A stretch of DNA of 64,000 nt from Undaria pinnatifida (Eukaryota > Sar > Phaeophyceae > Laminariales > Alariaceae), in assembly GCA_012845835.1 (NCBI GenBank), contig JABAKD010000008.1:12847501-12911500 (forward strand), read 5' to 3'. Under the pieces are notes generated by a model that saw only the letters and a list, made by a program, of their open reading frames with translations, did not search any database and was not told the origin of the DNA. Made by a program: the position numbers and the translations under genes. Of this stretch, positions 22,401 through 35,300 are shown one piece after another (position 1 is the first letter of the stretch; every line of letters begins with the position of its first letter).

Positions 22401-25323
22401 TACTGCCCTCGTGGCTCGACGAAGGACGACGGCTACTGAAACTTCCACCTGTGCCATCAGTTTGTTGTATTTACAGGGACATCGCTGGTGCTGCGAGAGG
22501 TACACGTGTATCGTAAGCATGGGTGGGTTTGCCAGCCATCTGTCGTTCGGCGGATGCAGGTTGTCTCTACTGCACGAAAAGGCTCGCACAAATAATCCTG
22601 TTATGTTTGAGTACAGTCATGTATGACACATCTACACCAAGAATTAATTAATAGTACCACACTACGATACCAGGTACCAGGTATTACTGTATTACTTTAG
22701 ATCGCATTAGTGCGAATGGAGAACTTGTTTTTGTTTTTTCTTGGTTTTGGTAACCCCCTTGTCGGGCTCGTTAATGAAGAAAAATGTGGGCAAGATATCA
22801 AGATTTTTTTAGTGCTCCCCTGGATACACGAAGTTGTAACTGGTATTATCATATCTTCCGTCTCTCTATGAGAAGGAGGCATCGGCACGGGCAATCATTG
22901 GTTGTGCTGGATGTCGATTGGTGGAAATATCAGTTTAGTGCGAATAACACACACCAACACAAGACAGCGTACGGCGGTATATACGACCTTCAAAATCTGA
23001 TGCGGTCATGAGTCATTCTGTAGCAGGAAACAAATATGTAAATGGTTGTACGTTGGAAGTTTGTACAGATACAGAAAACAGAACTGCGATGAAAAGGCCT
23101 TGGATGAATTTGAGTAGACACATGCCACCGGCAAAAGAGGACTACTCGTATTGTTTTTTCTCGTAAGGCCTAGGCTACGTACTTACGGTGGGCACGCGAC
23201 AAGCAAACGGAGAAAGGCATTCTACTATCGTGCATAAGGTTCAGGCACGTGCCACAGTAACATGAAAATGTGCTATATCTCATACCAGGTACACGTTGTA
23301 CGTCCAGTCGCTTGTGTTTCCGCACTAAAGTTGTACGGTAGAAACCCTGCGGGAAAAGCCCCAAGAGCAAGATAAGTTACCAGCGGTTCCCAGCGCCACT
23401 ACTGGCGGTGTTGTCGCCTCACAAGGTAAAACAATCTAGACTCTGTTCCGTTCCACGAAAAAATCCAACGTACTCGAAATATGTACGTCAACGACACGTA
23501 CCAGAAAACCTTCCGAAAACGATCTACACTGTTGTACATAAAAAGCAGGCAAAAAAATATGCAGGCGTGCCCGTTAGACAGCTAGCGCATACTACGTGCC
23601 AAATGCCAAGGGAAAGAAAAAAACGTGGTGCCTCCTGCTGTGGGGGTCGTTCCTATACCTTGGACAACATCCGGCGAAAAGTACGCGTGCCTGAAAGACA
23701 GCGAATAAAAAGAACACAGGAATGTATTGATCGACGATTGGCGGTTTGCTTGAATTTGGTATGACTTATGTCGATTGTTTTCGGAAAGTTACCCCCGGCA
23801 GGAGGTTCCATTTTTTTCTTCTTCCTCTGGTACTGCTGTGTGTACTTGTAGTTTGTCAATATTGCATGCTTGATTTTTGCCCGATGTATATACAATGTAG
23901 ATCGTGTTCCGAACGTTCCTCCCGACGGAGATGGCATCCACCCTTGTCGCTATCCTCTGGCACGTGGGACGCGCGATGGAAGGATCGCACACAGCTTGCA
24001 AATATGACTTGCGAGGAACCTCTCGCTCGATGTCATGGCACAGGCGTGCGGTCACTGGGGGCCGGGTGGCGAACGGATTAAGATGCATTAACTACGACGA
24101 CACAAGCGAATCATGTTCGAAATACGCTTTCACGCAACATGTCTTGCGGAACTTTCTTGGTCACAAGGTAGTATAATATTTTTAGGGGGCTGAAAAATTT
24201 GCATGGCTGGTGTAGTGTTTGATGTCAAGTTTTGCTGATCTAATTCAAATACACACACTAAGGTACAGGTACAGCAGTGTTGCTTGGGTCGTTGCGCGCG
24301 GTCTGTCATGTCTGCTCGGGACCTGCGCTGGTACTTGTACACGAAGATTTCGCTGTAACAGTAAGCACCTCCTGCCTGAGGGGGCTACGATCTCGCTTTT
24401 GAGATTGTCTTTGCCCGCCACACCCAACGGTTTCTCGTGACCTCTGCGGACGTTCTTGGATGTTGAAGGAATGTTGAACGCACGCCGTAAGATAAGAGCT
24501 TCCACAAATTGTGTTTTAAGGCGTGAAACTTTCGTGCGGCGTACCGAGTAGGCAGGACTCAGTGGAGTCATGGTCTTTATTATTATCCTTGATCGGGATA
24601 GTAACGTCCACTACACTAGCACGCGCGAACGAACGTGTTCATAACGCAGCATGCAACAAAGATGTCCCGGACGAAATATTTGATGTCGCAGTTGAGCTGG
24701 TTTTTTTTTCTTTCTCTTACAAAGAAGTGTGTGTGTGCGTGTGTTTTGCACTTGGCGCGAATTTTCCTTTCCGTTCGCCACTAATTTAATTTTGAAGGGA
24801 CGGGGCTCCTTAACGCAGGAACTTGGCAATCAACGTCATCAATGTCCTTCCAACACCTTCTGGGAAATCATTTTGTACTTGAACACCAATGTTCGGTATG
24901 TGTCTGGGTCTGGCGTTTGCTCACCAGGCGATCTGTCACTTTTCTTTGCAAGTATATCTTCCTCGCAGTCTCATTTGCGACAGGGGAGGGCCGGTGCGAC
25001 CGTCGAAGCCCCGCCGGAGTGTTAGAGGCCCGTGTTCCTTCGGGGAGGCGTGTGCCTCCGCTTTGGCGGTCCCATCGCGACAGCCCCAACCTTTGGCCCT
25101 TGCCCTTACTGCAGGCTGCAATAGCAAAAATACCTCGCCGTGTTGAGTTTGCCCGTCTCCGATTATTTTTATTTTTTTCCCTCAACGGGGAGGAAAAGCA
25201 TATTCCACGGAATGCGAGCATAATTATTCGGCGAGACATTTTTTTTTCTTCTCTTTTTCTTGAATGTAGGGTAACCGTTGTGGTTTTTTTGGTACGGTTT
25301 TGGTTGCGTTGTTTGTAGCTGCG
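19440..25323. other. 5.9 kb without a recognised gene
   Basis: Short frames on both strands, for example 19811-20062 (+) with a Gln/His/Ser-rich tail, 22052-22291 (+), 21207-21455 (-) and 24842-25318 (+). None shows a domain I recognise or a joinable exon chain. Fragments of the 75-bp repeat (21793-21822 and about 23990) and several TACCAGGTA motifs are present. Intron sequence of an unrecognised gene cannot be excluded. Confidence 0.4.
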
Positions 25324-25390
25324 ATACGCATGTATTCTCGGACCAGTTCTTCTTCTCATATAGTGTGGGATAAGAATGGTGGAAGCACCT
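25324..25390 (-). repeat. split direct repeat B2 (element 3' terminus)
   Basis: 67 bp, identical to 25748-25814. Its outer edge ATAC marks the downstream end of the element. Confidence 0.9.
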
Positions 25391-25430
25391 ACCGAAGGGT
25401 CGGTGCTGCCACCCCGTCGGCGAAAAAGCC

Positions 25431-25486
25431 CCCGAGTGTCGTCGGTTTTCCGTGTATTCATTCGCAAGTACAACCGGACACTCGGG
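25431..25486. repeat. 10-bp inverted repeat in the A2-B2 spacer
   Basis: CCCGAGTGTC and GACACTCGGG are perfect complements with a 36-nt loop. The hairpin sits in the 3' non-coding part of the retrotransposon and could mark RNA processing or template structure. Confidence 0.6.
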
Positions 25487-25592
25487 TCTTTCCGTCGGCG
25501 GTTGAAGAAGAACTTAGAACCAGGTCTGCGTATACCTGGTGTCCCTTACACCGTGTAAATATGTTGTATTCTTTGTGGGGTGGGCGGGCGGT

Positions 25593-25751
25593 GTCTCAAA
25601 TAAGCTCTCGATTCTCCCTTCTCTATTTGGAGAAGAACAGCTTGTTGGAAAGTGAGCCTGGGGGCTTGTCTTGTCCTCGAATGAGGCCTATCATTTCGTG
25701 GGGGATAGGGGATCGTTCGAGAACGTTCCCCATCCCGGTTCTGGATAATAC
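25593..25751 (-). repeat. split direct repeat A2
   Basis: 159 bp, matching 36319-36477 base for base as read. It contains GGGATAGGGGATCGTTCGAG and an inverted-looking GTTCGAGAAC core. Confidence 0.9.
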
Positions 25752-25814
25752 GCATGTATTCTCGGACCAGTTCTTCTTCTCATATAGTGTGGGATAAGAA
25801 TGGTGGAAGCACCT
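25748..25814 (-). repeat. split direct repeat B1
   Basis: 67 bp, identical to B2, overlapping A2 by the 4-bp ATAC. This internal B1-A2 junction is what joining the two outer ends into a circle would create. Confidence 0.9.
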
Positions 25815-25950
25815 CCCGTGGCCGGTGCTACCTCCCCTCCCATACTCTGTAGTCCCTCTCAGTATCACGATATTCAGTTTGTCGTTATGCTGATCGGGCT
25901 GTCATCCCACACTCTCTCTCTTGGTCGCTGTTGTTAAGACGATAATTGTA

Positions 25951-27436
25951 TTACATCATTGGAGCATTTCCGAACGCTGCCCATGACTTGCTCTGAGTAC
26001 TCAACGGGAAATCATTGATAACCCTGAATTGGTCCTCTGTCACTCCAGGGACCATGGGATATCCCGATGATCCTGGGGACACTACTTGGGCTAGCTGCAT
26101 GTACCTCCATGCTGTTTTCGGGTCTTTCCAAAATGCTCGTTGCATGATGGTGGACAGATCGTCCCCCGCTAAAGCTCGTGAAACCGCCCCCCCCGATCTG
26201 AACGAGTGCATCGAGAAATCCCCTTCTACGCCTGCTGCGGCCGCGCTCTGCTTGAGAAAAGATGTCATTTGACTCGCTGAAAGTGGGTGAGCGCCTCGCA
26301 CCGGCTCGCCACTCTCTCCTACCGTGGTAATGGTCGGAAACAGGTGACCCTTGTCCATGTCCCACCCGGCGAAGTTTCCTACTGCTATCCATTGTTCGAC
26401 TGCTCTAATGGCGCATGTGTCTGGGTGCTGCTCGTCGTAAGGAATGGTGAGCAAATGGTCTGCACCGTCTCGCATGGTCTTTCCCCACTGGAAATTGAAC
26501 AGGAAACCGCAATGGTTGGGAAGCCTAAGAATGCGTTGGATGAGGGTGCGCGTAAGTTCGTCTCCTCGCTTTGTTGTACCGAACGCTACCGTGAATAGAG
26601 CAATGTTGCGAGCGAGGGTCAGCTTCTCTACCTTATCTACCGTGCCCTGGAGGCGTGCTTGTAAATAAAGGTGTTACGATAGCTGATAGGTGGCTGCGCA
26701 ACAAAGCCGGTGCCTGTTTCACCCTCACGCCTGCTTTCTTTTGCTCTGCTCTCGTGAAAGCCATGTACTGGGTCACGATGTCGCTCCTGACTGGGTTCCC
26801 TACCCTTAACTGGTCGCACCATGCTGGCGCCACCCCGAGATCTCTCTCATACGCTACTGCGAGCTTGGATACGTAATTTGTTCGGAGGGAATCGTGGGCA
26901 AACCTCTTGTCGCATAGACCTCCCGTTCTGCAGGAATCTGTGAGTGTGTCTGTCCCCACTGCCTCGCAGTCTACGTGGTGTACGACTGTGCGTCTCCGCT
27001 CTCCGCATGCGTCTAACCAACAGAGAAACTGAAGAACGTCTATTGGTTGTGCGGCCGCCATATGTCTGGCGCCTTTCCCCACTCGTGATCTGAGAAACCT
27101 GTTAAACAAATCCGTTGTCTGATTCCTGCTCTTTACCGATGCTAATGCTGCTACGGCGGCGTGGAACTGTTCCTCTCGCCGCTCAATGGCCTTCTCATCT
27201 ACTAGCATCGGCGGGGTTGTACTTTCACTGACGTTTACACTCGGTTTCGCACAGAATTGGCAGAACCTGAATGCCTCGTCGTTCTCGCCATGACACATTG
27301 GGCAGAGTACCCGTGCCCGTACCGCTGATACCTTAACCAAAGGGTTATTGTGTGTGTCCGGGAGTGTCTTGTCTGCGGAGAACCCGGTGAGTAATGCTGC
27401 CATTTGTTGTGCCAAAGAACGAAACGGTCCGAGCAT
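25951..27436 (-). CDS. retrotransposon tyrosine recombinase (integrase)
   Basis: ATG at 27436. An N-terminal CPMCHGENDEAFRFCQFC gives a four-cysteine zinc-ribbon-like motif (residues ~45-62). A helical core-binding region follows. The catalytic part has the first Arg in TTKRGDELT, then HSFRSGGA (HxxR), then WKDPKTAWRYMQL with the nucleophilic Tyr, i.e. the R...HxxR...Y set of phage-integrase-type recombinases. The frame breaks near 26673, where two bases are missing from a short AC repeat; allowing for that the product is about 495 residues. The enzyme would insert circular element DNA. It shares its frame with the upstream RNase H-MT frame but is separated from it by a stop at 27569. Confidence 0.85.
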
Positions 27437-27568
27437 CCCTCGAAAAGCCTGCTCGGGCCGGTGTCGGATAAAACAATGTGCGCGTTGGTCGGTAACGGTG
27501 TCATGCTTGTGCGTGCGTGTGAGTGGAGTGCGTTCGATGGGTGAGACTCGTGCGTTGCGTTAACTTTG

Positions 27569-29859
27569 TTATTGTATTCCCCTGAAGTCCACTTCCACTG
27601 CTCTCATGCCCCACTTGTGGAAACGGTGTGCTATCCTGTTCCTCTGGTGGTGCGAGCGGAAAAACTGGCTATCCTCCCCCGGTCCTGACACCGGTTGAGA
27701 CCTTACTGTCGCCTCTGCGAGTTTGGGAAACCACTGTAGCTTCAAGTCCGGCACTAGTATGACGGCGTGCGCCCTTCTCTCTGCCAAGTGTTGTAGTACG
27801 ACGCCTACCATACTCGGGGGTGGGAAACAGAAACCAAAACACTCCCTCGAAGAGCTCGGCATCTTGCTGACATCCTGGCTCAACACGTCTACCCCCGCGC
27901 TTTCCTCCGTGTGGTAACGCGAAAAGAAAGGGAGCTTTTCTCCCGCCCCTTGAACTCCTTCATGGATTCTCTGTGTCGACGCTGTCGTCGCCATCAAGTC
28001 CATGTCAAAACCTCCCCAACTCTCCCAAAGTGTAGCAAATGCGCCCTGTGTCAAACGTACATACTCCTCGCCGTTTGCTCGGGATAGATCGTCTGCCTCT
28101 TTGTTGTCCGCGGAGCATACCCACCGCAAATTGAGAGAGAAATCTAGGTCAACCTGTAGCCAGAACAAACTGGTAATGACCTCGTGCATCCGGGCGTTTG
28201 GTGACTTCCCTTTGCGAAAAGCATAGAACACCGTCTGGTTGTCGACGTCTACGACTACCGTCGAACCTTGGATTTGGGACGGCCTGGCCATGCTAAACAG
28301 TCGGATGGTCTCGAGTAATGCGTAGGCTTCCTTCTCGTTATGTGGGCCTCTACCCATTCATCGGGGAAATCGGCTGCCGCTTCGAAAAGAGCTTGGTCCG
28401 GGCCCCTCATGACACCCCCCCAACCTGATGACGACGCATCGGTCGCACCTGATACTGATAATACTCGGTGTTGTGCTTGGAACCAAGTCGCTCCGTTCAT
28501 GCGTGCCCGTACCTCCAGCCATCTGTCAAATTCGGCTCTGAGACTTCCGTTCGGAGCTACCTTAACCGTCGCTGAGACTCTACTCTTTCCGGTCCGTTGG
28601 AGGTGTCCGATCTGCTTGTACATGTGGAATGTATACAGGCTCGCGGCTGGGACTGCCACCGTCATGCTTGTACACTTCCCGGCTACCTTCTCCAGTTCTG
28701 CGAACGTGATCGAACTCGCGTCTATCGCCGCGGTTATGAGTGTCTCTAACTTCACTAGTTTATCCTCTGGGACCTCGAAACGGCATTTCGCCGAGTCACA
28801 CACTATTCCCAAGTACACTAAACTTGTCGTGGGATTAAGTACGCACTTCTCCACCGACATGAAATATCCTGCTCTGTGGAACACACAGAGCGCCAAGTGT
28901 ACCGCAGCTAGGACCGCTTCGGCCTGTTGTTCGGGATTGCTATTGCGAGAAACGCGGAAATTTGTCAGGTAGAAATCGTCGATCCAAACCAGTACCGGTA
29001 CATCTCGTGCCCTCAGGTACTGTCCTACTGCTTCGGACAGCGTGTGGTAAATGTACGGGGATGAGCACCAACCGAAACAAAGCACGGTCCAAACGTAGTA
29101 TTCTCCTCTCCAGCACAGACCGAAAAATGTCCACGACTCCGGATCAATAGGGACATGGTGAAAACCGCTCTTATGGTCTAACGTTACCTGGTACGCTCCC
29201 CTCCACGCTACCTGCGACACCTTTCCTACTCCGTCCATGGTAAAAGGGGTGCGTCTGCACATGTTATTGAGCCACCTTCCATCCCAGAACAGCCTGGGTT
29301 TGCTGGGCTCTACCCCTAACGGTAAGACTAGGTCGGGTGTTGGATGTTTTCCGGTATCCGCTATGTCCGACCATTTTGCCAGACATCCCTTCTCGACTAG
29401 ATTGGCAAGTTCTGCGTCTACCCATAGTTCGAATTTGGGTGGCACATGGTTTTGGAAAATTGCCGGGGTGATGTCTCTCCCGTTGTACCGCCTTCCCATG
29501 AATACTCCTTCCGCTTTCGAATCGATAAACTCGTGAACTGTCACCCCTCCGAGCCATCTCAACATGGACTGTCTCTGATCCTCTGCGAGTTCTGCTAGGA
29601 TCTCGTCTCGCCAGAACTCTAAGGCTGTACTCAAGTGTCCCGGGACGAAATCTGCTTCTCTTCGTAACGGGGCATTCTGTGGTGTGGGCAACGGTTTCTC
29701 TTCTAGAAGGGTCTGGCTGTTCAGATCCGAGGTCGGGCGCTGCGTATGCCGATTGCCCTGGACTGCCCCTGCCTCGGGGTCACGCCCTTCGTCCTCGAGA
29801 AAATACGTTCGAACTCGATCTATGCGGCGTCTCCGCTCCTCCAGGAAAACCCTTACTGC
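27569..29859 (-). CDS. retrotransposon reverse transcriptase-RNase H with methyltransferase-like tail
   Basis: RT motifs in order: KPRLFWDGRWLNN, VTLDHKSGFHHVPI (motif A), FGWCSSPYIYHTLS (motif B) and VLVWIDDFYL (motif C, IDD). RNase H acidic residues follow in ATDASSSGWGG, NEKEAYALLE, VDVDNQTVF and NKEADDLSR. The C-terminal part (DLMATTASTQ ... FCFPPPSMVGVVLQHL ... LQWFPKL) resembles the DAM-like methyltransferase region of DIRS1/PAT elements; that call is inference. One base is missing near 28340, inside RNase H between WVEAHI and NEKEA; no slippery heptamer is visible. The frame is open from 29859 but has no ATG before the first conserved part, so expression may need splicing or another initiation route. 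Expected length is about 763 residues. Confidence 0.88.
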
Positions 29860-32352
29860 CTATTTCGTGGAGCAGAAACAAGGTGTGATGTGTATGGAGC
29901 ACGGGTTTGTGAATTTCTGTTATACGTTCGTGTCTTGTGTGGGGGGCACTTCGGGTCTTGTGAGGGGACACGAATGTGTATGTCTAATACGTTGGATGTT
30001 TTTCGAATCTACTCGTCTATGTACTAGCGAGCGCGCGTCGTGCACAATCCTTGAAACCAAAGTCCCTGCCATAGTATCAAGGGCAAGGTTCAGAGGCTTG
30101 TCGGAGAGTGTGTAGCAGCTGGCACGTGGCTACCCTACTCTCTCTACAAGCCTGCGTGTAGCGGCTGCTGGCGTACCAGCCCAGCCTCTTTCAGAAAACC
30201 TTAACAATCTGGGGTGGAGTACTCATGTACAAAATTTCGGATCTCTTTCTGACTAACTCTCATAATATGGCAGTGTATTATCTGGCGCAATGTTTTGATG
30301 CGTGCGAGGCACCCTTCGTGGGTAAAATCCGGGAGTGCATTTCCGAACCGTGGAATATTATGGTCAAGTTTTCGTTAGGGTCCTACTCGATCCAGGATCT
30401 GTAATTTGCTTTAAACCCCGGTGTTTGTCCTATACGTGTGTGTTACACCCTCCGCTATCTGTACATGTAAGCGAGGGCTGCCTACTTGGTTCTCGCCGTA
30501 ACCCAACCTTCTCAGTTTTCCTCCTAACGGACGAGGGACATAATAGGTGAAGAAAATGCGTATATATAAGTATATATGAATACATAAACGCAATATATAT
30601 GATGTAACAGGTATCACACACCTATATAAATAAAATAAAATAGAGCAATAAGCAATAAAAATAAAGAAAGATGTGCGTCGTGCCGACTCCTCCTGAGTTC
30701 CATCAACGCGTGAGCGTGCTCGATGTCGTATAGATATATTATTATGTGCTTGTCGTCCTGACCTCACGTTCTACCGTTCTAGTTTGCCTTCTAAAGGACG
30801 GGTAAAAAATATTCCAACACGGCCCCGCGTCTATTCCCCTCCTTGTCCTCGAAACGAATGCATTGACCACTCGGCAACAAACCAATAACAGAAAACAAAT
30901 CGACTTCCCATCAAACGGCGAGACACATTCTAAAGTAAACTACGTACACCGTGGCGCAGGGGAAAACACTCCCTCTCCCCCTTCCCTCCGACCCTCGTGT
31001 GCTCGTCGGGTGCTCGTCCGAGGCTCTGCGCCTGTTCCGCTCATCCTCAATGCCTGTGCGCGACAAACTACAAACGGAAATCCGCGGCGCGAAAAAACCA
31101 AACCTCCGGTCGAGTGAAAATGTAATATGATACGTAATTGTACCTCGTGGTACGTTGTGGAAGAGACCACCCTCCGTTGGAGCGAAACCTGTACGTACTA
31201 TACCTCGTGGTACGTGGAGGGGTATTGGTCCCCCCCCCCCCTTTCGAACTTCTACCCGCATGCGAACGCGCTCTTCAGTGAAAGGAAAATATAAAAACTC
31301 CGTCTAATTACCTATAGTATTTAACCTGTAGCTTGTTGGGTGCTGAGATGCGTGCCCCTCGCGCTCTCGGCGTTCGTTTTGCATCTCACTGCCCTCGGTG
31401 CAAGCCTACATAACAATCGACAAACCTTTTTTACAGAGAAAGCATGTATACCCCGCTAATCTACACGATATAGATATGTTTCATACTGTTTCCTCGGGCC
31501 CTCGTCACTGGCTGCTTTGCGAACGCACTAACGAAAACAAAACAAACCGGCCGCACCTGTCGACGCGAGCAGGCCGGAATAAACGGTCGACCAATCCTAG
31601 ATAAATATTCCGCCTACCATGGTGCGGGGGGGAATTCTACGCTTCGGCGTTTGTCCCGGCCTCCTTATCTTCCGTGCGAATGCCCTGTGGAACAAACGAA
31701 TTGTCCACGTAAAACCAGCCGAAACACAGCGGACCACCATAAAACCAGACAGAGCAGACCAACATAAACACCCCACCAATATAATAACCAAGCAAACCAA
31801 CATAGACACATTTTACCCGCGGAAAAACAAACCAATCACAAACAAGTTTGCTCGAGAGGGGGTGTATATAACCGCTCGTCCATTATATATGTATCCCCCC
31901 TCGCTTCCGACGTTCGTGTGCTCGCCGGCACTTCCCCGCCCGTTTCTACGTTGATCTCAGATTGGCATTCTATCAAACCGAGGAAAAAGGCAACTATGGT
32001 ATTAATTACGTACTCCGCGTCTGGAGGGGTTAGGGCAAGTGGCTTGTACGTTCCCGACAAGAGTGTTTGTCGGTACTTGTACTCCTGTTACGCCCTGCGT
32101 CCCTCGTCGGTAATCGATCCGGCCGGAAAGACAACTATAATAATAAAATACGTACTCCGTTCGGGCTGAAGGGAGAACTATAATAATAAAACACGTGTTC
32201 CGTGCTCCCATTAAAACCTCGCCGGTATTCGATCAGACCCAGAAAAAGAACTACAAAAGGAAAAGAAAAAAAAAAAAAAAAAAGAAACGTACTCCGCTCC
32301 CCGAGAGGTGTGTGTGTGTGTGTGGGGGGGGGGGGGGGGTTCGGGGGGTCAA
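29860..32352 (-). other. retrotransposon gag-pol spacer
   Basis: About 2.5 kb without a supported frame in element orientation. The sequence just before the pol frame (TTGTTTCTGCTCC, then TAGGCAG) could be a 3' splice site. A short motif, TATAATAATAAAA followed by CGTACTCCG, recurs at about 32000-32180, and CTCGTGGTACGT occurs twice near 31150-31215. A poly-G tract lies at 32323-32339. Confidence 0.5.
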
Positions 32353-35300
32353 TCAGTTTTGGCAGTTGGTTTGAATGTGCCCCGACTGGTGGCACCGGTG
32401 GCACACCACCTGGGGGCACGTGCTGTGCGAGTGGTCCGCGTTGAGGCCCTGTGCATCGCATCGTCCGCAGATCGCCCTCCTCCCGGGGCTCCCGGCTGCC
32501 ACGCCCCGTCCCATCTGGCCGCGCCCCCTGCCGCCTTGCATGCGCCCCCCGCCCCGGCGGGGGGGGGTGTAGTGCCCCGTGCCGGCGCTTCCACGTCCCG
32601 CCAGCGGCGGGGGGCTGTAGTAGTGGCCCCTCCCCGCCGAGAAACGGCCGGTTGTGGTCGGCTGGCTGCGGGGAGTCCGGTACCCGTATGTCCTCCCCCC
32701 TCCTCCAAGTCCCCGGTTCCACCCTGGGAACTCGGCTACGACCGACTGTCCCCCGAGTTTCTTCAGGTTCTTTAAAGCCAGGTCTAGGGCTGTGTGGTCC
32801 ACCGACGTGGCCCCGACCATTTTTTGGTGCGTCTCCTGATAAATGAAGAGCGCTGCCCTGACGGGCTGCTTCAGCGCTATGCACTTGTTCACTCCCGCGA
32901 GGAGAGTCGACACCGTCGTAAGTTCCCGCTTGAGTTCGGCTGGGTGCTGGCGACACAGCTCTATGAGTTGTGTGAGCATTGGCACGAGCTCTTCGATGGA
33001 AGAGGCGATGCTGTTGATGTCCCGCATCGTCGCCTTGTCGTAGGCGTGCGTGTGATGCAGCAATGCGGTGAACTTCGCCGTAAACTGTGTTCGGGGAAAA
33101 TCGGACGTGGGCATTCCCAGAGTGTTGTGTAAGTGCCTTGTGCGAGTGCTTACACTTGTGCGTGATTTGTGCGTGTGCTTACGCCTGTGCGTGGTTTGCG
33201 CGTGTGCTTACGCCTGTGCGTGGTTTGCGCGTGTGCTTGCGCCTGTGCGTGGTTTGCGCGTGTGCCTTACGCCTGTGCGTAGTTTGTGCGTGCGCTTACG
33301 CCTGTGCGTGGTTTTGTGCGTGTGCTTGCGCTTGTGCGTGTTTTGTGCATGTGCTGGCGCGCTCTGTGCACGGTTCGGGTGTACTCGCGTTTGTGTGCGT
33401 GCGCGCCTGCGCCTGTGCTACGCTTGTGTTGGCTCGCGTACGGGGCGTGTGCGTGCGTTGGTAAGTGCGTACCCCACCCTGTAATTGCGCTTGCGTTGGC
33501 TCGTGTACCGGTGCGTCAGATAGTATAATAACCAAATCCGGCGCGCGCGGTTTTCCGCGAGTGCGTTAATCGTGCGTATATGGTCCTTTCCGGGAGGCAT
33601 AGTTTGTGCCAATGCGTCGAGCGTATGGGTGTGTGCGTGCAGAATGCAATGTTTGTGCAAGTGCGTCGTGCTTGTGGATGCAGAGTGCGTGGTTTGTGCA
33701 AGTGCGTGCGTGCGGGTGTGTGCGTGCGGGGTCCTGGTTCGCTCGGTGTGTTCGTACGCCTTGTGCGTGTGTGCATGTGCTGGTGCTTATGCCCGTTTTG
33801 AGCTGCACCGAAACTACTTGCACGAGTGCGTCGGAATACGGTTCCGCCGTACGTGCTTGTGCGTTCGTTTGCGGTCGTGCCGTGCGTGTCTAACGGGGAT
33901 TGTGCTGCCTCGGTGCGTGTTCGACGGCTCGTGACCGGTGTGCGTGTTCGATGTATCGTGCCTACTGTAGTACGCGTATGTGTGTATAACGTGTAATTTT
34001 TGAAAGGCGTACGTATAAGCGTCGTTCGCTGTGCTGGCGTGCGGTTTGGGCGTCTGTTTGTTCGTGTGTCATCTGTTGTGGTCATGTAAATCTAGTGTTG
34101 AGCTGGCGTGAAATGTCCAGAGCCTTTATAATATGCACCCGCATTTTGTGCTTCGTGTACCGGGTAAAAGGAAAAATCCCAACATGACCGTGCCATAAAG
34201 AAAATCGAGTATTTAGCAGTATGTTCGAGCTCAAAAGCCCCTGAGTGGGGCGTGTGCGTACCGTATATAAAAAGGGGAATATTGACGTCATCGACAAGAG
34301 GATAAAAAATAAAATAAATAAATACCAAGTACAGGCAAAACACAGGACAAATGGACGAGAGAGAATAAAATACGTAAATAATCCCCGTGTTATTTTGTGC
34401 GTACCTGGGCGATCTATTTTATGTAATCCTTTATTATTATTATTATTGTTCTTGCCATCCGACAATGTGCAGCATGACCTTGAACGTTGATTCCTTTATT
34501 GGAATTAATTTTAATTAAATATAATTTTTAATTAAATTTTATATCTTTGTTTATTTATTATTTTATTTTATTTTAATTTAAATTTAATATAATTTTAATT
34601 AGATTTTATATATTTATTTATGTATTTTATTATAATTAATTAATTAATTATTTATTTATTTTGGGGAATTTCGGAAATGTTGAAATTCGGAAATGTTTCA
34701 AATGGAAAATTCGGAAAATGTTTTGGATTTTATATTTTTCCGAATCCTCAAATAATTCGGGCGTCGTTGACGTACGTGAGTGTGCGAATCTCGGTCTGAA
34801 CGTACGTAAACCGGTTGCGGTTTGCACTAAAATATATCCCGGATCGTGCGTACGTGAAATGTCGGGTCTGCTCGTCTCTACCCCGTACGTGCTCGTGTGC
34901 GTTGTGGTGTGACGTGGTGCCTGCATGCTGGGAAGGAACTTGTTCGCCCGAGTTGCTACTGTCATGCGTACCGCTAGCAGAGGGTTGTTTGCTTGTTGTG
35001 GTGAGCGAGAAAGTCTACCCCTGCCAACTCATGCATCGTGCGGCAAGCGTGTGTGGTCGTGTGAGTTTCTGTCGTGTGGCATGTGCGTCGCTGTCGTGCA
35101 CTATCCGAGAAATTACATCGCTTGTCGGCATAAACAGTGGCCTGCGTGGGCAGCCAGAAAAATCTAACCCTCTCTATTCAAGTAAGATACACGACGTGGC
35201 GGTCAGATACCAAGCCCTCTCTACTCACGTAGGTTATGCCTACGTCTAGAAATTTCGCAACACCACGACCCCGGCTCGCCTACGTACCGTGTAGCTGCGT

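Noticed and set aside
28340-28972. 210-codon plus-strand frame
   Set aside because: Antisense shadow of the reverse transcriptase.
33516-34085. 189-codon Thr/Arg-rich minus-strand frame
   Set aside because: It translates the GTGCGT minisatellite within the predicted gag intron; open frames follow from the repeat unit, not from selection.
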